Under the pieces are notes generated by a model. The model was not told the DNA's origin, did no database searches, and was given only the letters and a program-made list of their open reading frames with translations. From the NCBI GenBank assembly GCA_900539375.1, contig UQBY01000010.1, positions 1-64,000 on the forward strand: DNA of 64,000 nucleotides, read 5' to 3'. Position 1 is the stretch's first letter, and every line of letters starts with the position of its first letter. Both the position numbers and the translations under genes were made by a program. The stretch is from an uncultured Clostridium sp. Its GTDB lineage: Bacteria; Bacillota; Clostridia; Clostridiales; Clostridiaceae. Below, piece after piece: positions 7,708 to 16,227 of this stretch.

Positions 7708-8610
7708 TTATTCATTATCAACACTTATTTTATTTTCTCTGGCATAGTAGAAAAGATATTGTTGTGCAAAACCTGCAAAATCTTTAAATTTATCTCTTCC
7801 AAATATTCTTATTTTATTTAAAGAGCCTTCCTCTGCATTATAAAAATGCATCATTGCTCTTTTCACCCAAACATCAACTGGAAAGGCAGAAGTCTTTTCC
7901 ATTGAAAATAGCATTATACAATCTGCAACTTTAGCTCCTACTCCTTTAAAATTTTGTAAAGCTTTATGACATTCATCTGCATCTAGAGAGGCAATATGTT
8001 CTAAATCATATTCGTCTCCTTTTTTTGAAGCATTAACCTTCTCTATTGTATCTAATATGTATTTACTTCTAAAGGAAGCTTTTGTTTCTTGTATTTCTTC
8101 TAAAGTAGCATCTTTTAATTGAGTTGGGGTTGGAAATACATAATATGTGTTTCCTTTATACTCAATAGGTGTGCCCCACTTTTCACTTATTTTATTTACA
8201 GTTTTCTTTATTGAAGGAATATTATTTCTTGCAGATATTATAAAACTTATTAAAAGTTCAAAAGGCTCTTGATTTAATATTCTTATTCCATATCCATATT
8301 CAACACTTTTTCTAAGAATTTCGTCCTTTGCTAATTCCTTTTTAATTTCATCATAATCTCTTTCTAAATCAAAATATTTTTTCCATATATTATTAAAATC
8401 TTCTTCATTTGAATTTAATATTCTTAATTTATCATCTTCTTGAATAACTTCTATAACCTTTCCAAAGGCTACTCCTATATAATCATTTTCTTTAACCTTT
8501 TCCCATCTAAAGCACTGTCCACACTCAACTACTTGTTTAATATTAAAATTTTTTAAATCTGTTATTATAACTTCATTATTTAAAAAATTCACTTTAAATT
8601 TATTTTCCAT
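7708..8610 (-). CDS. ogg: 8-oxoguanine DNA glycosylase/AP lyase (Ogg1 family)
   Basis: It excises oxidised guanine from DNA in base-excision repair. The 300-residue protein has the N-terminal OGG domain (FNIKQVVECGQCFRW), then the helix-hairpin-helix/GPD core: FKGVGAKVADCIML, where Lys227 matches the catalytic Ogg1 Lys, and AFPVDVWVKR, where Asp246 matches the catalytic Asp. Length and layout match bacterial Ogg1-type enzymes of clostridia. It lies after nfnB but behind that gene's terminator, with its own weak AGGTGA ribosome site, so it is probably transcribed alone. Confidence 0.92.
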   Translation of the reverse strand: MENKFKVNFLNNEVIITDLKNFNIKQVVECGQCFRWEKVKENDYIGVAFGKVIEVIQEDDKLRILNSNEEDFNNIWKKYFDLERDYDEIKKELAKDEILRKSVEYGYGIRILNQEPFELLISFIISARNNIPSIKKTVNKISEKWGTPIEYKGNTYYVFPTPTQLKDATLEEIQETKASFRSKYILDTIEKVNASKKGDEYDLEHIASLDADECHKALQNFKGVGAKVADCIMLFSMEKTSAFPVDVWVKRAMMHFYNAEEGSLNKIRIFGRDKFKDFAGFAQQYLFYYARENKISVDNE

Positions 8611-8671
8611 TACTTCACCTACTTCATTTAAATGTTCTTTTATTATTATAACATAATAGGTTTTAAATTAT

Positions 8672-8704
8672 TAAAAAAAGGCGAATCCAAATAGACTCGC
8701 CTTA
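8672..8704 (-). terminator. Terminator after nfnB
   Basis: Minus strand AAGGCGA pairs with TCGCCTT and a run of seven U follows. Confidence 0.85.
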
Positions 8705-8715
8705 AAATTTATAAA

Positions 8716-10107
8716 TTATTTATTTTGAAGATATTCATGTATTCCTGCTGCTGCCTTTTTACCAGCTCCCATAGCAAGTATAACTGTTGCTGCACCTGTT
8801 ACAGCATCTCCACCTGCAAATACTCCTTCTCTTGAAGAAGCTCCAGTTTCTTCTGTTGCAACAATACATCCTCTCTTGTTAACTTCAAGTCCCTTTGTTG
8901 TAGAAGATATTAATGGGTTTGGTGATGTACCAAGAGACATAATTACTGTGTCAACATCCATAACAAATTCTGAACCTTCAATAGCTATAGGACTTCTTCT
9001 TCCTGAAGCATCTGGTTCTCCAAGTTCCATCTTAACACACTTCATTCCCTTAACCCATCCCTTTTCATCTTCAAGGATTTCTGTTGGGTTTGTTAATACA
9101 TCAAAGATTACACCTTCTTCTTTAGCATGATGTACTTCTTCAACTCTTGCTGGAAGTTCTTCTTCACCTCTTCTGTAAACTATATGAACTTCTGCACCTA
9201 ATCTTAAAGCAGTTCTTGCTGCATCCATTGCAACATTTCCTCCACCAACTACAGCAACTTTAGTTCCTGCCTTAATTGGTGTATCATAATTTTCTTTAAA
9301 TGCTTTCATTAAGTTATTTCTTGTTAAGAATTCATTAGCTGAGAATACTCCATTTGCATCTTCACCCTTTATTCCCATAAATCTTGGAAGACCTGCTCCT
9401 GAACCTATAAATACAGCTTCAAATCCTTCTTCATCAAATAATTCATCTATTGTAACTGTTCTTCCTATAATAACATTAGTTTCTATCTTAACACCAAGTT
9501 TCTTAAGATTTTCAACTTCACTCTTAACTACAGTATCTTTTGGAAGTCTGAATTCTGGAATACCATAAACTAAAACTCCACCAGCTTCATGTAATGCTTC
9601 AAATACTGTAACATCATATCCAAGCTTTGCTAAATCACCAGCACAAGCAATACCAGCAGGACCACTTCCTATAACAGCAACTTTCTTACCATTTTTAGGA
9701 GCAGTTTCTGATAAATCAACATTATGTTCTCTTGACCAGTCTGCTACAAATCTTTCAAGCTTACCAATTGATATAGCTTCGCCTTTTATTCCAAGTACAC
9801 ATTGACTTTCACATTGTCTTTCTTGAGGACAAACTCTTCCACATACAGCTGGAAGTGCAGATGCTTCTGCAATTATCTTTGCAGCTTCTGCAAAGTTTCC
9901 ATTTTTAACTTGTTCTATAAATCTAGGAATTGGAACACTTACTGGACACTTTCCTACACATCTAGGATTTTTACAATTTAAGCATCTTGATGCTTCTGCC
10001 ATAGCTTCTTCTTCATTATATCCTAAACATACTTCTTCAAAATTAGTTGCTCTTACCTTTGGTTCTTGTTCTCTAACAGGAACTCTTTTCATTCTATCTA
10101 CTTGCAT
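8716..10107 (-). CDS. nfnB: NADH-dependent reduced ferredoxin:NADP+ oxidoreductase, large subunit NfnB
   Basis: It belongs to the GltD-like flavoprotein family, but pairing with the FNR-like gene upstream marks it as NfnB of the electron-bifurcating transhydrogenase, which couples NADH and reduced ferredoxin to NADPH formation. N-terminal Cys sets (CLNCKNPRCVGKCP and CGRVCPQERQCESQC) bind two [4Fe-4S] clusters; GSGPAGIACAGDLA is the FAD site and VVGGGNVAMDAARTA the NADP(H) site. An in-frame ATG at 10143 exists, but GGAGGTGA sits about 9 nt before the ATG at 10107, which also starts one base after the nfnA stop; that start gives 463 residues. No glutamate synthase large subunit is nearby, arguing against GltD. 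Confidence 0.9.
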   Translation of the reverse strand: MQVDRMKRVPVREQEPKVRATNFEEVCLGYNEEEAMAEASRCLNCKNPRCVGKCPVSVPIPRFIEQVKNGNFAEAAKIIAEASALPAVCGRVCPQERQCESQCVLGIKGEAISIGKLERFVADWSREHNVDLSETAPKNGKKVAVIGSGPAGIACAGDLAKLGYDVTVFEALHEAGGVLVYGIPEFRLPKDTVVKSEVENLKKLGVKIETNVIIGRTVTIDELFDEEGFEAVFIGSGAGLPRFMGIKGEDANGVFSANEFLTRNNLMKAFKENYDTPIKAGTKVAVVGGGNVAMDAARTALRLGAEVHIVYRRGEEELPARVEEVHHAKEEGVIFDVLTNPTEILEDEKGWVKGMKCVKMELGEPDASGRRSPIAIEGSEFVMDVDTVIMSLGTSPNPLISSTTKGLEVNKRGCIVATEETGASSREGVFAGGDAVTGAATVILAMGAGKKAAAGIHEYLQNK

Positions 10108-10108
10108 C

Positions 10109-10999
10109 TTATTTGTCACCTCCGCAATGTCCACATCCGCCATGATGTGTATCTCCTTCTTCAGCCTTAAGCTTAGCTCTTCCTTCTTCAGTTTTATACA
10201 TAGCTTGTCTTCTCATTGCTTGGTCAAAATCTACTAAATGTCCATCAAATTCTGGTCCATCAACACAAGCAAACTTAACCTTGTCACCAACAGTTATTCT
10301 ACATGCTCCACACATTCCTGTACCATCAACCATTATTGGGTTCATACTTACTATTGTAGGTATATTTAATTCCTTAGTTAAAAGACAAACAAATTTCATC
10401 ATTATCATTGGTCCTATAGCTACAACTAAGTCATATTTCTTTCCTTCTTTTTCAACTAAGTCTTTAAGCTTATCTGTAACTAATCCTTTATATCCTGATG
10501 AACCATCATCAGTTGCTAAGTAATAGTTTCCTGCTACAGCTTGCATTTCTTCTTGAAGAATTGCTATATTTGTGCTTCTTGCTCCAACTATTACATCTGC
10601 ATTTATACCTTGCTTTTTTAACCATTTAACTTGAGGATATACAGGTGCTGTTCCTACTCCTCCAGCAATAAATAATATGTTCTTTTTCTTTAATTCTTCT
10701 AAATCTTCATCAACCATTTCTGATGGTCTTCCAAGAGGTCCAACAAAATCTCTGAAGTAGTCTCCTTCTTCATATTTTGCCATTCTTTCAGTTGATGCTC
10801 CTATTGTTTGGAATACTATTGTAACAGTTCCTTTTTCAGCATCATAATCGCAAATTGTTAATGGAATTCTTTCTCCAATTTCATCCATTTTAACAATTAT
10901 AAATTGACCAGGCTTAGCTGATTTAGCTACTCTTGGTGCTTCTATATCCATAAGATATATATTTTCATTTAATTGTCTTTTCTTTACAATCTTATACAT
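10109..10999 (-). CDS. nfnA: NADH-dependent reduced ferredoxin:NADP+ oxidoreductase, small subunit NfnA
   Basis: The ferredoxin-NADP reductase-like partner of NfnB; it binds FAD, NAD(H) and a [2Fe-2S] cluster. Visible are the flavin region RIPLTICDYD, the nucleotide-binding FIAGGVGTAPVYP, and the cluster motif MCGACRITVGDKVKFAC (Cys230, 233, 245) with an Asp just before. The 296-residue length fits. The last residues, THHGGCGHCGGDK, form a His/Cys-rich tail; the DNA coding for it also contains the ribosome site of nfnB, so tail and start signal overlap. GGGGGC precedes the ATG. The promoter region (11000-11192) holds a long inverted repeat. Confidence 0.9.
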   Translation of the reverse strand: MYKIVKKRQLNENIYLMDIEAPRVAKSAKPGQFIIVKMDEIGERIPLTICDYDAEKGTVTIVFQTIGASTERMAKYEEGDYFRDFVGPLGRPSEMVDEDLEELKKKNILFIAGGVGTAPVYPQVKWLKKQGINADVIVGARSTNIAILQEEMQAVAGNYYLATDDGSSGYKGLVTDKLKDLVEKEGKKYDLVVAIGPMIMMKFVCLLTKELNIPTIVSMNPIMVDGTGMCGACRITVGDKVKFACVDGPEFDGHLVDFDQAMRRQAMYKTEEGRAKLKAEEGDTHHGGCGHCGGDK

Positions 11000-11086
11000 G
11001 CACTTGCCCCCTAAGTATTTTTATGCTGCTTATTGCTTATTTTAAATCTTTTTATATACAGCTTTCTATCATTCAGTTACTATTTT

Positions 11087-11142
11087 ACAATAAATTTATA
11101 CAAAATCAAATTAAAATAATCTATTTTGCACAAATTTATTGT
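11087..11142. repeat. Inverted repeat upstream of nfnA
   Basis: ACAATAAATTT (from 11087) and AAATTTATTGT (to 11142) are exact inverted copies about 34 bp apart, with partly matching inner arms (ACAAAAT / ATTTTGCAC). It lies about 90-145 bp upstream of the nfnA start and could be an operator or leader stem. It is not a good Rex site. Confidence 0.45.
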
Positions 11143-11192
11143 AATATACATTAAATTATATTTGAAATATAGTAATTATGTCAATTTTTATA

Positions 11193-11226
11193 TAAAAAGA
11201 ACTCGACCTAAAGCCGAGTTCTTAAA
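11193..11226 (-). terminator. Terminator after hbd
   Basis: Minus strand AAGAACTCG pairs with CGAGTTCTT and U's follow. It ends the crt-bcd-etfBA-hbd operon. Confidence 0.88.
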
Positions 11227-11239
11227 AAGCTAATATATA

Positions 11240-12088
11240 TTATTTAGAATAGTCGTAGAATCCTTTTCCTGACTTTCTTCCAAGCCATCCAGCTCTAACA
11301 TACTTTCTTAATAATGTACAACATCTGTACTTGCTATCTCCTGTTTCATTGTATAAAACATCCATTATAGCAACAACTATATCTAATCCTACTAAATCTC
11401 CTAATGCTAAAGGTCCCATTGGGTGGTTAGCTCCAAGCTTCATAGCAGCATCAATATCTTCTACTGTTGCAACACCTTCTTGAAGTATGCAAGCAGCTTC
11501 GTTTATCATAGGAATTAATATTCTGTTAACAACAAATCCTGGTGCTTCTTTAACTTCTACTGGAGTCTTGTTGATTGCTTCAGACATTTTCTTAACAGCA
11601 TCAAAAGTTTCTTGAGAAGTTTCAGCTCCTCTTATAACTTCAACTAACTTCATAACTGGAGCTGGATTAAAGAAGTGCATTCCTATAACCTTATCTGCTC
11701 TCTTTGTAGCTGAAGCAACTTCTGTTATTGATAAAGAAGAAGTGTTTGATGCTAATATAGTTTCTGCCTTACAGATAGAATCTAATTCAGCAAATATTTC
11801 TTTCTTAATCTTCATGTTTTCTACAGCAGCTTCTACAACTAAGTCACAGTCAGCAGCTAAGTTCATATCAGTTGTTCCAGAAATTCTAGAAAGGATAGCT
11901 TCCTTATCTTCTTCAGTCATCTTTCCTTTAGAAACTTGTCTGTCAAGTCCCTTAGTGATTCCTGCAATACCTCTTTGAACGAATTCATCCTTTATGTCTC
12001 TAACGATAACTTCAAAACCATTTTGTGCGAATGCTTGAACTATACCAGCACCCATTGTTCCTGCACCAAGTACGAATACTTTTTTCAT
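11240..12088 (-). CDS. hbd: 3-hydroxybutyryl-CoA dehydrogenase
   Basis: It reduces acetoacetyl-CoA to 3-hydroxybutyryl-CoA in the butyrate pathway. The 282-residue protein has the Rossmann motif GAGTMGAGI at the N-terminus, the catalytic His138 in GMHFFNP, NTSSL of the substrate pocket, and the C-terminal helical domain with ANHPMGPLALGDLVGLD. The AGGAGG ribosome site is strong. It is the last gene of the butyryl-CoA operon; a hairpin in the 97-bp gap after etfA may lower its transcript level relative to the upstream genes. Confidence 0.97.
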   Translation of the reverse strand: MKKVFVLGAGTMGAGIVQAFAQNGFEVIVRDIKDEFVQRGIAGITKGLDRQVSKGKMTEEDKEAILSRISGTTDMNLAADCDLVVEAAVENMKIKKEIFAELDSICKAETILASNTSSLSITEVASATKRADKVIGMHFFNPAPVMKLVEVIRGAETSQETFDAVKKMSEAINKTPVEVKEAPGFVVNRILIPMINEAACILQEGVATVEDIDAAMKLGANHPMGPLALGDLVGLDIVVAIMDVLYNETGDSKYRCCTLLRKYVRAGWLGRKSGKGFYDYSK

Positions 12089-12141
12089 TACAATTTCCTC
12101 CTAAAAAATAAAATCATTATATTTTAATGAAATATTGAAAT

Positions 12142-12171
12142 AAAATGCACAATATATAAATTGTGCATTTT
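12142..12171 (-). other. Hairpin between etfA and hbd
   Basis: AAAATGCACAAT and ATTGTGCATTTT form an exact stem with a short loop, followed on the minus strand by TATTTC rather than a solid U-run. It may be a leaky terminator or an mRNA-processing element. Confidence 0.55.
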
Positions 12172-12184
12172 AAATTTTTTTATA

Positions 12185-13192
12185 CTATTCAGCTTCTTTT
12201 AAAGCCTTAGCTTGAGCTATTAATTCAGGTAATACCTTCTTAACATCTCCAACTATTCCATAATCAGCAACGCTCATTATTGGAGCAGTTTCATCTTTGT
12301 TTATAGCTATTATAACTTCTGAATCTTGCATACCAGCTACGTGTTGGATAGCTCCTGAAATACCACATGCTATATATATAGTTGGCTTAACAGTCTTACC
12401 AGTTTGACCTACTTGGTAAGCATTTTCTATCCATCCTTTTTCAACAGCTGCTCTAGAACCTGCAACAACTCCACCTAAAACATCAGCTAATTCTTGAAGC
12501 ATTGCAAAGTTTTCCTTAGAACCAACACCTCTACCACCAGCTACTATTACTTTAGCTTCTGATATATCTATTATATCCTTAGCAGTCTTAACAGTTTCTA
12601 TAACCTTAGTTCTAACATCGCTATCAGCTAAGTTAACATTAACTTTTTCTATGTTACACTTGCTAGCATCTGTAGTTACAGCTTCAAATACTCCTGGTCT
12701 TACTGTAGCCATTTGTGGTCTGTGATTTGGACAAGCTATTGTAGCCATTAAGTTACCACCAAATGCAGGTCTTGTAGCTAAAAGATCTCCATTTTCAACT
12801 TCAACATCAATTGAAGTACAGTCAGCAGTTAATCCTGTAGATAATCTAGCTGCTATTCTAGGACCTAAATCTCTTCCTATGAAAGTAGCTCCTACAAATA
12901 ATATTCCTGGCTTTCTTTCTGTTGCTAAATCACAAATAACCTTTGTGTAAGCATCAGTTGTGTAATGTTCTAAGTTCTTGTCTTCTGCAACTAATACTTC
13001 ATCAGCACCATGTGCAGCTAACTTTTCTGCTAAGTTAGAAACATTGTTTCCTAATAATAAAGCTGTAAGCTTTACTCCTAATTTATCAGCAACTCTTCTA
13101 CCTTCTCCAAGTAATTCTAGAGATACTTTTTGTAATTCGCCTTCTCTTTGTTCAGCAAAGACCCAAACGCCCTTGTAATCTGCTATGTTCAT
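12185..13192 (-). CDS. etfA: Electron transfer flavoprotein, alpha subunit
   Basis: With EtfB and Bcd it forms the bifurcating complex that couples crotonyl-CoA reduction to ferredoxin reduction by NADH. The C-terminal FAD domain is clear: GGRGVGSKENF, GSRAAVEKGW, QVGQTGKTVKP and the ACGISGAIQH loop. The frame can begin at a TTG at 13198, but the AGGAGG spacing favours the ATG at 13192, giving 335 residues, the normal length. It lies 16-22 bp after etfB in the same operon. Confidence 0.95.
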   Translation of the reverse strand: MNIADYKGVWVFAEQREGELQKVSLELLGEGRRVADKLGVKLTALLLGNNVSNLAEKLAAHGADEVLVAEDKNLEHYTTDAYTKVICDLATERKPGILFVGATFIGRDLGPRIAARLSTGLTADCTSIDVEVENGDLLATRPAFGGNLMATIACPNHRPQMATVRPGVFEAVTTDASKCNIEKVNVNLADSDVRTKVIETVKTAKDIIDISEAKVIVAGGRGVGSKENFAMLQELADVLGGVVAGSRAAVEKGWIENAYQVGQTGKTVKPTIYIACGISGAIQHVAGMQDSEVIIAINKDETAPIMSVADYGIVGDVKKVLPELIAQAKALKEAE

Positions 13193-13214
13193 ATTCAATT
13201 AACCTCCTATTATA

Positions 13215-13994
13215 TTAGATGTAGTGTTTTTCCTTTAATTTTCCTAAAACGTAAGCTGCTGATGCTTTAGCATCTTCCTTAACTAATTCTCCAGCACCCT
13301 TAACTTCTTTAGTCATTGACTTCTTAACCTTTGTAGGTGAACCCTTTAATCCTAATTCACTTGCATCTACATCTATATCAGCTGCAGTCATAATCTTTAT
13401 TTGATCATCACTAGTTGCAAATATGTTAGCAACGTTCATGTATCTTGGTTCATTTAATTCTTCAATTGCAGTTAATAGACATGGTGTCTTAACTTCAACT
13501 ACTTGATATCCATCTTCTAAAGCTCTCTTTACAGTTAACTTATCTCCATCAACTTCAACATTTTGAACATAAGTTACTTGAGGGATATTTAAATGTTCAG
13601 CTATTTCTGGTCCAACTTGTGCAGTATCTCCATCAATTGCTTGTCTTCCTGCAAATATTAAATCATAATCAAATTTCTTTATAAGACCTGCTATTGCTTT
13701 TGAAGTAGCTAATGTATCAGCTCCTCCAAGTACTCTATCAGTTAAAAGTATAGCTTCATCAGCTCCCATACATAATGCTTCTCTTAAAGCTGTCTTTGCA
13801 GTTGGGATACCCATGCTTACTACAGTAACTTTTCCTCCAACTTTTTCTCTTAATTGAAGTGCTCCTTCTAATGCATGTTTATCTTCTGGGTTTATTATAG
13901 CTGGAACTCCATCTCTTATTAATGTTCCAGTCTTTGGATCTATTTTAACAGCTGTAGTATCTGGAACTTGTTTTAAACAAACTACTATATTCAT
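13215..13994 (-). CDS. etfB: Electron transfer flavoprotein, beta subunit
   Basis: The 259-residue subunit, in bifurcating EtfAB the site that binds NADH and the bifurcating FAD. It has the signature KQVPDT near the start, ALREALCMGADEAILLTD, and the family fingerprint AGRQAIDGDTAQVGPEIA followed by VEVKTPCLLTAIEELNEPRYM. The ribosome site is AGGAGG. It lies directly between bcd and etfA, as in other clostridial butyryl-CoA operons. Confidence 0.96.
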   Translation of the reverse strand: MNIVVCLKQVPDTTAVKIDPKTGTLIRDGVPAIINPEDKHALEGALQLREKVGGKVTVVSMGIPTAKTALREALCMGADEAILLTDRVLGGADTLATSKAIAGLIKKFDYDLIFAGRQAIDGDTAQVGPEIAEHLNIPQVTYVQNVEVDGDKLTVKRALEDGYQVVEVKTPCLLTAIEELNEPRYMNVANIFATSDDQIKIMTAADIDVDASELGLKGSPTKVKKSMTKEVKGAGELVKEDAKASAAYVLGKLKEKHYI

Positions 13995-14007
13995 TATTTA
14001 GTGCCTC

Positions 14008-15153
14008 CTATTTTAAAATGTTTCCTGAGATAACCATCTTTTGAACTTCTGAAGTACCTTCATAAATTTCTGTTATCTTAGCATCTCTCATCATTCTTTC
14101 CATTGGATATTCCTTAGTGTATCCATATCCACCAAAGATTTGAACTGCCTTAGTTGTTACTTCCATAGCAGTTTCTGCTGCAAATAATTTTGCTCTAGCA
14201 GCATCTATAGTGTAAGGTTTTCCAAGTTGCTTATTCATAGCTGCTTTGTATACTAAATGCTTAGCTGCTTGAATCTTAACATCCATTTCAGCAATGTACC
14301 ATTGTAATCCTTGGAATGCTGCAAGTGGTCTCTTAAATTGCTTTCTTTCCTTCATGTATGCAACACATTCTTCAAATGCTCCTTCTGCAATACCTAAAGC
14401 TTGAGCAGCTATACCAATTCTTCCTCCATCAAGAGTCTTCATTGCTATACCAAATCCCTTACCTAATTTTCCAATTAAGTTTTCAGCAGGTACTATACAA
14501 TCTTCCATTATTAATTCAGTTGTAGAAGATGCTCTTATACCCATCTTGTTTTCTAAGTTTCCGATTGAGAATCCTGGGAAGTCTTTTTCTACGATAAATG
14601 CAGATATTCCTCTTGTTCCTTGACTCTTATCTGTCATAGCAAATATTATGAAAGTTTCAGCAACTCCACCATTTGTTATGAATATCTTTGAACCATTTAA
14701 TACGTAATGGCTTCCATCTTCGCTTAATACTGCAGTTGTTTGTTGTCCAGCAGCATCAGTACCAGCACCTGGTTCAGTTAAACCAAAAGCTCCTATCTTC
14801 TTACCTGAGCATAAATCTGGTAAGTATTTAGCCTTTTGTGCAGGAGTACCATTTTCATTGATTACTGAAGCACAAAGTGAAGTATGAGCAGAAAGTATAA
14901 CTCCTGTAGTAGCACATACCTTTGATAATTCTTCAACAGCGATTATGTAAGATAAAACATCACCGCCAGCTCCTCCTACTTCCTTAGAAAATGGAATACC
15001 CATTATTCCAAGCTTAGCCATTTTTTCTACGTTTTCCATTGGGAATCTTTCAGTTTCATCGATTTCTGCAGCTATTGGCTTTACTTCATTAACTGCGAAT
15101 TCTCTAACCATTTGTTGTACTAATTCTTGTTCTCTAGTTAATTCGAAATTCAT
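14008..15153 (-). CDS. bcd: Butyryl-CoA dehydrogenase
   Basis: A cytoplasmic acyl-CoA dehydrogenase of 381 residues that reduces crotonyl-CoA to butyryl-CoA. Family signatures are FGLTEPGAGTDAAG, the flavin-contact WYIAEMD/IFGGYGYTKEYPMER segment, and IYEGTSEVQ near the C-terminus, where Glu365 is the expected catalytic base. AAGGAGGG precedes the ATG. The order crt-bcd-etfB-etfA-hbd is the standard clostridial one; thiolase is not in this cluster. Confidence 0.96.
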   Translation of the reverse strand: MNFELTREQELVQQMVREFAVNEVKPIAAEIDETERFPMENVEKMAKLGIMGIPFSKEVGGAGGDVLSYIIAVEELSKVCATTGVILSAHTSLCASVINENGTPAQKAKYLPDLCSGKKIGAFGLTEPGAGTDAAGQQTTAVLSEDGSHYVLNGSKIFITNGGVAETFIIFAMTDKSQGTRGISAFIVEKDFPGFSIGNLENKMGIRASSTTELIMEDCIVPAENLIGKLGKGFGIAMKTLDGGRIGIAAQALGIAEGAFEECVAYMKERKQFKRPLAAFQGLQWYIAEMDVKIQAAKHLVYKAAMNKQLGKPYTIDAARAKLFAAETAMEVTTKAVQIFGGYGYTKEYPMERMMRDAKITEIYEGTSEVQKMVISGNILK

Positions 15154-15192
15154 TTAATTAACCCTCCTTAAAAATGTATCATCTAAAAACAA

Positions 15193-15978
15193 TTATTTGT
15201 TTTGGAAGTTCTTTTCTTTTCTTCTTTCTAAGAAAGCAGACATTCCTTCTTTTTGGTCAGCACTTGCAAAGCACTTACCGAAGTCTTCTGCTTCTATTGC
15301 AACTGCTTTATCTATATCAACTTGCATACCTCTGTTAATTGCATCTTTACATAGTCTTACTGCAATTGGAGCATTAGCCATAATCTTGTTAGCCATAGCT
15401 TTAGCTTCATCCATAAGAGATTCTAAAGGTACTACTTTGTTAACTAATCCTATTCTATATGCTTCATCAGCTTTTATGTTTTGAGCAGTGTATATTAATT
15501 CTTTAGCCTTACCTAAACCAACTATTCTAGCTAATCTTTGAGTTCCACCAAATCCAGGTGTAATTCCTAGACCAACTTCTGGTTGACCAAATAAAGCTTT
15601 TTCAGATGCTATTCTTATGTCACATGCCATAGAGATTTCACATCCACCACCAAGAGCAAATCCTTGTATAGCAGCTATAACTGGCTTGTTTAAGTTTTCA
15701 AGTCTTCTAAATACCTTGTTTCCAAGAGCACCAAAAGCTTGCCCTTCTTCTTCATTTAAGTCTTTCATTTCTGCTATGTCAGCTCCAGCAACAAATGATT
15801 TTTCACCTGCTCCTGTTAAGATAACTGCATAAATGTCCTTATCATTTTCTAAGTTTTCAATAACTGTGTCAAGGTCTTTTAAAGTTTCTGAATTTAAAGC
15901 GTTTAAAGCCTTTGGTCTATTGATTGTAACAATAGCTAAGTGACCTTCTTTTTCAAGAAGTACGTTCTTTAATTCCAT
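15193..15978 (-). CDS. crt: 3-hydroxybutyryl-CoA dehydratase (crotonase)
   Basis: It dehydrates 3-hydroxybutyryl-CoA to crotonyl-CoA. The 261-residue enoyl-CoA hydratase fold shows the oxyanion-hole segment FVAGADIAEM and both catalytic glutamates (Glu114 in GGGCEI and Glu134 in FGQPEVGLG). It is the first gene of the butyryl-CoA operon, with an AGGAGG site and a 250-bp upstream region that holds a Rex operator. Confidence 0.96.
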   Translation of the reverse strand: MELKNVLLEKEGHLAIVTINRPKALNALNSETLKDLDTVIENLENDKDIYAVILTGAGEKSFVAGADIAEMKDLNEEEGQAFGALGNKVFRRLENLNKPVIAAIQGFALGGGCEISMACDIRIASEKALFGQPEVGLGITPGFGGTQRLARIVGLGKAKELIYTAQNIKADEAYRIGLVNKVVPLESLMDEAKAMANKIMANAPIAVRLCKDAINRGMQVDIDKAVAIEAEDFGKCFASADQKEGMSAFLERRKEKNFQNK

Positions 15979-16113
15979 GTTCCTTTGTCCTCCTAACTTT
16001 TTATACTTATTTTTTTATGCAAAAACCTATTAAAATTCAAAGATAATGAATATATAGATTATTTGTAAATTATTTTCTTGTTTTTTTAATTTATTACATA
16101 TATTTTTTTAATT

Positions 16114-16131
16114 TTGTTAATATTATAACAA
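16114..16131. promoter_or_regulatory. Rex operator in the crt promoter region
   Basis: TTGTTAATATTATAACAA matches the Rex consensus TTGTTAAN4TTAACAA with a single mismatch. Read on the minus strand it contains TATAAT, so it may cover the -10 of the crt promoter. The rex gene is the next gene upstream. Rex binding at high NAD+/NADH would repress the butyrate operon, as established for other clostridia. Confidence 0.9.
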
Positions 16132-16227
16132 ACTAAGTAAAAAATAATGGAAGCCTTTTAGCTTCATGTATCATTATAATGCTTTATCATAGTTTTTGCA
16201 ATATATAAAGCATGATTTATATTAAAA

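Noticed and set aside
8716..10143. Glutamate synthase small subunit (GltD)
   Set aside because: No large subunit nearby; the FNR-like gene in tight coupling upstream fits NfnAB.
11041..11192. Rex operator upstream of nfnA
   Set aside because: No TTGTTAA-N4-TTAACAA-like site; the inverted repeat there has different half-sites.
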